Shown here piece by piece: positions 6,583 to 10,711 of a DNA stretch of 10,711 nucleotides; position 1 is the stretch's first letter, and the number at the start of each line of letters is the position of its first letter. A model generated the notes under the pieces. The model did no database searches. It was not told the origin of the DNA and was given only the letters and a program-made list of their open reading frames with translations. Source of the stretch: Chloroflexota bacterium (lineage in GTDB: Bacteria > Cyanobacteriota > Vampirovibrionia > Obscuribacterales > Obscuribacteraceae); assembly GCA_005240105.1 (NCBI GenBank), contig SBAT01000109.1, forward strand, positions 1 to 10,711, read 5' to 3'. The translations under genes were made by a program, and so were the position numbers.

Positions 6583-7176
6583 TTAATACTGATACGCCGG
6601 CACGCCAAATTGGGCGCGGACTTGTTTGTCTACTTGCTTGATTTGCGTGTCGAGATCGGCAAGTTGTTGCTTGCGTTGCATGAGCTGCGACAGAAGTGGC
6701 TGACCTGTGGATTGATCGACTACGAATAGATCGTTTTGCACCTTCAGATAATCACTGAAAAGTTGTCCGGCGGACGTGAAGTATTGGAAGTAGCCGCGGT
6801 GCACAGGCAGGGTCTGCGCATATAAAGGAAGCCCACCCATCGCTGTTACTGCTTGTGTGTATTTGTTTACCAGCTTGGTTAACAATGCCTGCGCCACAAT
6901 TTTTTCTTCGCCAGGCATGAGAACAGACAAGCCTTTGGATATCAGGTTGTCGGCTTCTTGGCGTTCATTAGGTGTGAGTTGTGCTTGACGGCGGATTTGA
7001 TCGTAAGAAACAAACCACTGCTTAATTTCTGCCGGTGTTGCTTGCTTAACTGATGCTGCAATTTGTCCGGCACAGCTGGCGGGACAATTGACGTTAAACC
7101 CAAAACTAGCGACCAGTGCCACCACCACAATTTTGGCTGTGAGCTTAGTCAACGTTAGCGCTTTTGCCGATTTCAT
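6583..7176 (-). CDS. Exported hypothetical protein, 197 aa
   Basis: I do not recognise the family. With the ATG at 7176-7174 the protein begins with a basic stretch and a hydrophobic core (about 14-28, KIVVVALVASFGF) ending near CPASCAG, a good signal peptide. No clean lipobox precedes either cysteine, so it is more likely soluble periplasmic or secreted. The mature part is largely helical, with a Gln/Lys-rich end (about 164-188, QRKQQLADLDTQIKQVDK) that could be coiled coil, and a closing GVPAYQY. AAGGGA (7193-7188) lies 11 bases before this ATG. An alternative GTG at 7242 overlaps the aroA stop as GTGA and would add 22 residues, MSWVELSQTL onward, that spoil the signal peptide. I prefer the ATG. 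It is probably co-transcribed with aroA, with which it has no evident functional link. Confidence 0.75.
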   Translation of the reverse strand: MKSAKALTLTKLTAKIVVVALVASFGFNVNCPASCAGQIAASVKQATPAEIKQWFVSYDQIRRQAQLTPNERQEADNLISKGLSVLMPGEEKIVAQALLTKLVNKYTQAVTAMGGLPLYAQTLPVHRGYFQYFTSAGQLFSDYLKVQNDLFVVDQSTGQPLLSQLMQRKQQLADLDTQIKQVDKQVRAQFGVPAYQY

Positions 7177-7238
7177 ACTGGTTGAATTCCCTTGGCTACG
7201 CCCGGTTTCACCTAATGTTTGTGATAATTCTACCCAAC

Positions 7239-8558
7239 TCACACGATTAACAGTCTATTGAGATCCTCAACAAAAGTTGGATAAGAAACTGCAATGCATG
7301 TGGTGTCATCAACAGCCAAAGTCTCTTGGCAAACCAAATTGGCGATAAGCCCAGTCATTGCCAAGCGGTGATCGCCAAATGTCTGCCAGACACTGCCGCC
7401 TTTTAGTCTGTTCTGCCCTTCTATCTCGTAACCGTCCGGCAGCTCATTGACGTTAGCGCCAGCTGCGCGAAGATTGGCAACCATCGCCGAAAGCCGGTCG
7501 CTTTCCTTGACACGTAATTCGGCGGCGCCACTTACGGTGAATTTCCCGTCCGCCAGACATCCCAAAAGGGATAGCGCCGGGACTTCATCAATGCCGGCGG
7601 CAATATTGTCACCATCAATGGTGACGGCGCGCAGACGCCCGGCGTAGCGGACAACCACGTCAGCTACTGGTTCGCCGTCATATTCGCATTCATTTTCAAG
7701 GCTTAAGTCGGCACCCATTTCCTTAAGCACGTCGATGACCAACCGGCGGCCTTTATTAATGCCAACCGACAACAACTTAATTTCAGAACCAGGCAAGAGT
7801 GCTGCCGCAACCATAAAAAATGTAGCCGATGAGATGTCGGCGACAACGCTTAACTTAAACGGCGGCAGAGGCTCTGTCAGCTTTTTAACGGCTGTGGTGA
7901 GCGGCTCGTCAACGACCATCGACACGCCAATGTGGCGGAAAAGCCGGACAGTGTGATCACGCACGGGGGCAGGCAACTCCACCGTCGTCTTTCCGTCTGC
8001 TTGCAAACCTGCAAGCAGTAAAGCTGTCTGTACCTGGGCTGAAGCAACTGCAAGTTGAAACTTGGCGCCGGTTAATTCCAAATCATTTGCCGGAGCTCCT
8101 TCGATAACAAAAGGCGCGTGCCCTTCCTTTGTGATCCAAGCTACGCACACTCCCATGCGATTTAACGGCTCGATAACTCTTTTCATCGGGCGTGAACGTA
8201 ATGACTCGTCGCCATCGAGTTTCACTTTGAATGGTTGCCCAGCCAGAAGTCCGCTCAAGAGTCTAATTGTCGTGCCGCTATTGCCGGCGAAAAGTCCTTG
8301 CTGAGAAGGATGTAAGTGGAAGTGTCCGGGACTCTTGACCATGGCCTTCACGCGTCCACTTTTATCATCTGACAATTGGATATCCAAGCCAAGCATGCGC
8401 ATGCATTCAATAGTTGAATAACAATCCGCCGCCGGCGAGAGGTTGTCGATCTCGCTTACACCCTTGGTAAATGCGGCAAAAATAAATGCCCTGTGGGTAA
8501 TGGACTTGTCACCCGGGACTTTAAGTTCACCTTTTAGTTTGGCGGTTGGCTTAAGCAT
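7239..8558 (-). CDS. aroA: 3-phosphoshikimate 1-carboxyvinyltransferase (EPSP synthase)
   Basis: A complete 439-residue enzyme that joins phosphoenolpyruvate to shikimate-3-phosphate, the sixth step of the shikimate pathway. Visible motifs: VPGDKSITHRA (14-24, K18 and R23 in the substrate site), GNSGTTIRLLSG (92-103), DESLRSRPM (117-125), SAQVQTALLLAGL (173-185), GIDEVPAL (322-329, D324 as catalytic acid/base), RVKESDRL (349-356) and GDHRLAMT (395-402). GNSGTT and SAQV are typical of the class II-like bacterial group, as in Cyanobacteria and Bacilli; the Lys usually following SAQV is Gln here. The Gly of GNSG keeps the inhibitor-sensitive type of residue, unlike the Ala of the CP4 enzyme. The ATG at 8558 has no evident ribosome binding site, but a -10-like box sits seven bases upstream. 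It diverges from aroC. Confidence 0.97.
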   Translation of the reverse strand: MLKPTAKLKGELKVPGDKSITHRAFIFAAFTKGVSEIDNLSPAADCYSTIECMRMLGLDIQLSDDKSGRVKAMVKSPGHFHLHPSQQGLFAGNSGTTIRLLSGLLAGQPFKVKLDGDESLRSRPMKRVIEPLNRMGVCVAWITKEGHAPFVIEGAPANDLELTGAKFQLAVASAQVQTALLLAGLQADGKTTVELPAPVRDHTVRLFRHIGVSMVVDEPLTTAVKKLTEPLPPFKLSVVADISSATFFMVAAALLPGSEIKLLSVGINKGRRLVIDVLKEMGADLSLENECEYDGEPVADVVVRYAGRLRAVTIDGDNIAAGIDEVPALSLLGCLADGKFTVSGAAELRVKESDRLSAMVANLRAAGANVNELPDGYEIEGQNRLKGGSVWQTFGDHRLAMTGLIANLVCQETLAVDDTTCIAVSYPTFVEDLNRLLIV

Positions 8559-8565
8559 TTCATTT

Positions 8566-8571
8566 ATTGTA
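8566..8571 (-). promoter_or_regulatory. -10 box placed for a leaderless aroA transcript
   Basis: On the minus strand TACAAT (8571-8566), one base off TATAAT, is separated by AAATGAA from the aroA ATG at 8558. A start about seven bases after the box would fall on the ATG itself. No Shine-Dalgarno-like sequence exists in the preceding 20 bases, which agrees with a leaderless message. The -35 region is poor. Confidence 0.4.
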
Positions 8572-8580
8572 TTCTTTTGG

Positions 8581-8600
8581 CATACGTTTTTGGGCGTATG
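8581..8600. promoter_or_regulatory. Inverted repeat in the aroA/aroC divergent spacer, possible operator
   Basis: CATACG (8581-8586) and CGTATG (8595-8600) form a perfect 6-bp inverted repeat around TTTTTGGG in the middle of the 63-base spacer. It sits just upstream of the proposed aroA -10 and about 20 bases before the aroC start, so a bound dimeric regulator could affect both directions. As RNA it could also form a hairpin in the aroC leader. A 6-bp repeat can arise by chance; the position is what makes it notable. Confidence 0.35.
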
Positions 8601-8621
8601 TTTCGTGCCCAGGTGGAATCT

Positions 8622-9881
8622 ATGTTGCGCTTTTTAACATCCGGAGAATCTCATGGTCCAGCCCTCGTGGCTATACTCGACGGCATGCCCGCCGGGCTTT
8701 CCGTGGACATGGAATTTATCAATGCTGAAATGGCGCGCCGGCAGAAGGGATACGGTCGCGGCGCCAGACAAAAAATTGAAACGGATGTAGCGCAAATACT
8801 TTCCGGCGTAAGACACGGTGTAACAACAGGAGCGCCGATTGCTCTTTTAATTGCCAACCGCGACTTTGAAAACTGGAACCACGTCATGTCAACAACTCCA
8901 GTTGATGAGCGCGCCGAAGACGTTGCCGCACAGTTAGCAAAGAAAGCTATTAAGCGCTTTCGTCCAGGACACGCGGATCTCGCCGGCACATTGAAATTTC
9001 GTCAGGACGACATACGCGATGTGCTGGAGCGCGCGTCAGCTCGCGAGACGGCAGCGAGGGTGGCAGTGGGGGCCTTGTGCCAGCAACTTCTTACGGAAGT
9101 GCGTGTAGAAATTGCCGCGCATGTCACGCAGGTCGGAGAGATAAAGGCGGGCGTGGATTCGGATGTCCTCGACTTGTACGAGTTGGATACATTGACCGAG
9201 GATTCGGAGTTGTTCTGCGCCGACGAAGACGCGCAACCGAAGATGATTGAATACATCAAGAAACACTGGCAGGAAGGCGACAGCTTAGGCGGCGTGGTGG
9301 AAGTACTTGCCGACGGGCTGCCGGTTGGGCTGGGAAGTTATACACAGTGGGACCAGAAATTGGACGGACTGCTTGCGCAGGCTCTGATGAGCGTGCAAGC
9401 TTTTAAAGCTGTCGAAATTGGTGATGGCGTAAAGTGCGCGTCGCAGCCTGGATCACTTGTGCATGACGCTTTGTATCCAGGTGACGATGAAAGTAGATTT
9501 CCATTCACGCGCAAAACAAATCATGCCGGTGGAATTGAAGGCGGCATGAGCAACGGTCAGCGCTTAAAAGTACGCGCTTACATGAAGCCGCTGCCGACAT
9601 TGCGCAAGGGTCTTCCATCACTCTCATTCCCTGAGTATCAAGCAGACACAGCTCACTACGAACGCTCTGATGTTTGTGCAATTGCTGCAGCATCGGTTGT
9701 TTGCAAAGCGATGGTGGCATTTGTTTTAACCAGAGCAATTCTTGATAAATTCGGTGGCGACACGATGACGGATTTATTGCGGTCAGTAAAACAATTCAAC
9801 GATGATTGCGCCCACGCTGCAAAACCCACCAAGGTAAAAGCAGCAGCCACGGCAGCCGAAGAAGAGGCCGAGTTAGAGTAA
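8622..9881 (+). CDS. aroC: Chorismate synthase
   Basis: Last shared step of aromatic synthesis: FMN-dependent removal of phosphate from EPSP to give chorismate. The start is ATG at 8622, giving 419 residues. AGGTGG (8611-8616) lies five bases upstream and the protein then opens MLRFLTSGESHGP as in homologues; an upstream ATG at 8577 in frame lacks both. Family motifs: SHGP with catalytic H11, GYGRGARQ (43-50), GVTTGAPI (66-73), RPGHAD with catalytic H117, RASARETAARVA (137-148), MSVQAFKAVEIGDG (256-269), HAGGIEGGMSNGQ (301-313) and ERSDVCAIAA (347-356). In the segment where VVxEAM is usual, this protein has VVCKAM (359-364). The C-terminus adds an Ala/Lys/Glu tail (about 399-419) beyond the usual end. 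Its TAA shares a base with an ATG in the aroB frame, so the two form an operon. Confidence 0.96.
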   Translation: MLRFLTSGESHGPALVAILDGMPAGLSVDMEFINAEMARRQKGYGRGARQKIETDVAQILSGVRHGVTTGAPIALLIANRDFENWNHVMSTTPVDERAEDVAAQLAKKAIKRFRPGHADLAGTLKFRQDDIRDVLERASARETAARVAVGALCQQLLTEVRVEIAAHVTQVGEIKAGVDSDVLDLYELDTLTEDSELFCADEDAQPKMIEYIKKHWQEGDSLGGVVEVLADGLPVGLGSYTQWDQKLDGLLAQALMSVQAFKAVEIGDGVKCASQPGSLVHDALYPGDDESRFPFTRKTNHAGGIEGGMSNGQRLKVRAYMKPLPTLRKGLPSLSFPEYQADTAHYERSDVCAIAAASVVCKAMVAFVLTRAILDKFGGDTMTDLLRSVKQFNDDCAHAAKPTKVKAAATAAEEEAELE

Positions 9882-9925
9882 TGCACAAGTGCAAGCGCGG
9901 ATGCAAACATGGGGACGTTGTCACA

Positions 9926-10711
9926 ATGCTCTGGCAGGTGTCCAACGAATCGCGCACGCGCCTTGATATTGGCGTCGGCACTTTCGCTAAAGTACAGAAT
10001 ATCATCGGCCAAATTAGTACCGGCAAGCGGCTAATGGTAATCTCGCAGAGATCAGTCACCGATCACTGGCTGCCGGATCTCCAGGAAGTATTTGATACCG
10101 AGAAATTGGAAGTCGTGGACATTAATGTCCCTGAAGGTGAAGAATGCAAGAGCGTTGACTGGCTGCTCAAGATCTGGAGACGTTTGCAAGAACACCACTT
10201 TGATAGACACGATACTATCCTCGCCCTGGGCGGTGGCGCAGTAACCGACTTAGCTGGATTTGCAGCCGCAACTTATTTGCGTGGCATCAATTTGGTATTG
10301 GTACCAACAACTCTGCTGGCTCAAGTGGACGCAGCCATCGGCGGCAAGACCGGCATTAACTTACCGGCAGGTAAAAACCTAGCCGGATCATTCTATTTCC
10401 CGCAGGCAGTAGTAATTGATCCACAATTTCTGACTACGCTTACCAAAGAACAATTTGCCTCCGGCATGGCTGAAATTATCAAGTATGCACTTCTAGAAAC
10501 CACAATTGCTGCCGAAACCGAATACAAGCCAGGTCCGCGTGCTCTGCTTGAAATTCTTGAGTCACACATGGAAGAAATCATGCACGCTGATCCGGACAAG
10601 AGCGAATTACTGGCAGGCATCATCACAGCCAGCGCAAGAATGAAATTAGCCGTAGTCGGCAAAGACAGCAAAGAAGGCGGACTTCGTCGCTGTCTCAACC
10701 TGGGACATACA
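9926..10711 (+). CDS. aroB: 3-dehydroquinate synthase (C-terminus off right edge)
   Basis: Converts DAHP to 3-dehydroquinate, the second shikimate step, using NAD and a divalent metal. The 262 residues present include LGGGAVTDLAGF (101-112), the NAD and substrate site PTTLLAQVDAAIGGKTGIN (127-145), NLAGSFYFPQ (151-160), MAEIIKYALL (181-190) with E183 as a metal ligand, and LNLGHT (257-262), whose H261 is the second ligand at the very edge. The third metal histidine and about 100 residues lie outside. Start choice is uncertain. ATG 9926 puts the N-terminus in register with E. coli AroB and has GGGGA ten bases upstream. ATG 9881 overlaps the aroC stop as TAATG and adds 15 residues, MHKCKRGCKHGDVVT, with weaker ribosome binding. 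Either way it is coupled to aroC. Confidence 0.95.
   Translation, partial: MLWQVSNESRTRLDIGVGTFAKVQNIIGQISTGKRLMVISQRSVTDHWLPDLQEVFDTEKLEVVDINVPEGEECKSVDWLLKIWRRLQEHHFDRHDTILALGGGAVTDLAGFAAATYLRGINLVLVPTTLLAQVDAAIGGKTGINLPAGKNLAGSFYFPQAVVIDPQFLTTLTKEQFASGMAEIIKYALLETTIAAETEYKPGPRALLEILESHMEEIMHADPDKSELLAGIITASARMKLAVVGKDSKEGGLRRCLNLGHT

Noticed and set aside
8577..8621. The upstream in-frame ATG at 8577 as the aroC start
   Set aside because: It would add 15 residues absent from homologues, overlaps the palindrome, and lacks a ribosome binding site, while ATG 8622 has AGGTGG at ideal spacing.
1..10711. tRNA, rRNA, transposase, phage, toxin-antitoxin or defence genes
   Set aside because: I looked for these on both strands and saw no supporting sequence; I cannot exclude small unstructured RNAs by eye.

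Overview
The window holds eight protein genes and two ends that run off the sequence, arranged in four blocks of alternating strand. Composition is moderate in GC, genes are tightly packed, several starts are GTG, and four products carry export signals. This fits a Gram-negative-like bacterium. The class II-like EPSP synthase and chorismate synthase resemble cyanobacterial-type enzymes. A non-photosynthetic relative of Cyanobacteria (Melainabacteria/Vampirovibrionia, for example Obscuribacterales) is a guess, not a result.

Block 1 (minus, 1-3871). In order of transcription: an exported protein of unknown function with a Gly/Leu/Met-rich tail, then purB (adenylosuccinate lyase), then a family 57 glycoside hydrolase or 4-alpha-glucanotransferase that starts 11 bases after purB and runs off the left edge. 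Block 2 (plus, 4004-5973). A tandem-domain universal stress protein overlaps by ATGA an exported two-domain multicopper-oxidase-like protein. In that protein nearly all copper-ligand histidines of the four signature motifs have been replaced.

Block 3 (minus, 5977-8558). In order of transcription: aroA (EPSP synthase), an exported unknown protein of 197 aa, a roughly 300-base gene-free stretch packed with palindromes and short direct repeats, and a 101-aa unknown protein whose stop lies 3 bases from the convergent stop of block 2. Block 4 (plus, 8622-10711). aroC (chorismate synthase) followed at once by aroB (3-dehydroquinate synthase, cut by the right edge).

The clearest functional theme is the shikimate pathway: aroA and aroC-aroB diverge from a 63-base spacer that holds a perfect 6-bp inverted repeat and a -10-like box placed for a leaderless aroA message. 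They cover steps 2, 6 and 7 of the pathway. The other recognisable genes are purine biosynthesis (purB) and glucan metabolism (GH57).

I see no phage, transposase, CRISPR, toxin or defence genes. The most unusual items are the apparently copper-less oxidase fold coupled to a stress protein, the composite repeat block at 6345-6586, and the divergent aro control region. I cannot claim a wholly new system from sequence alone.
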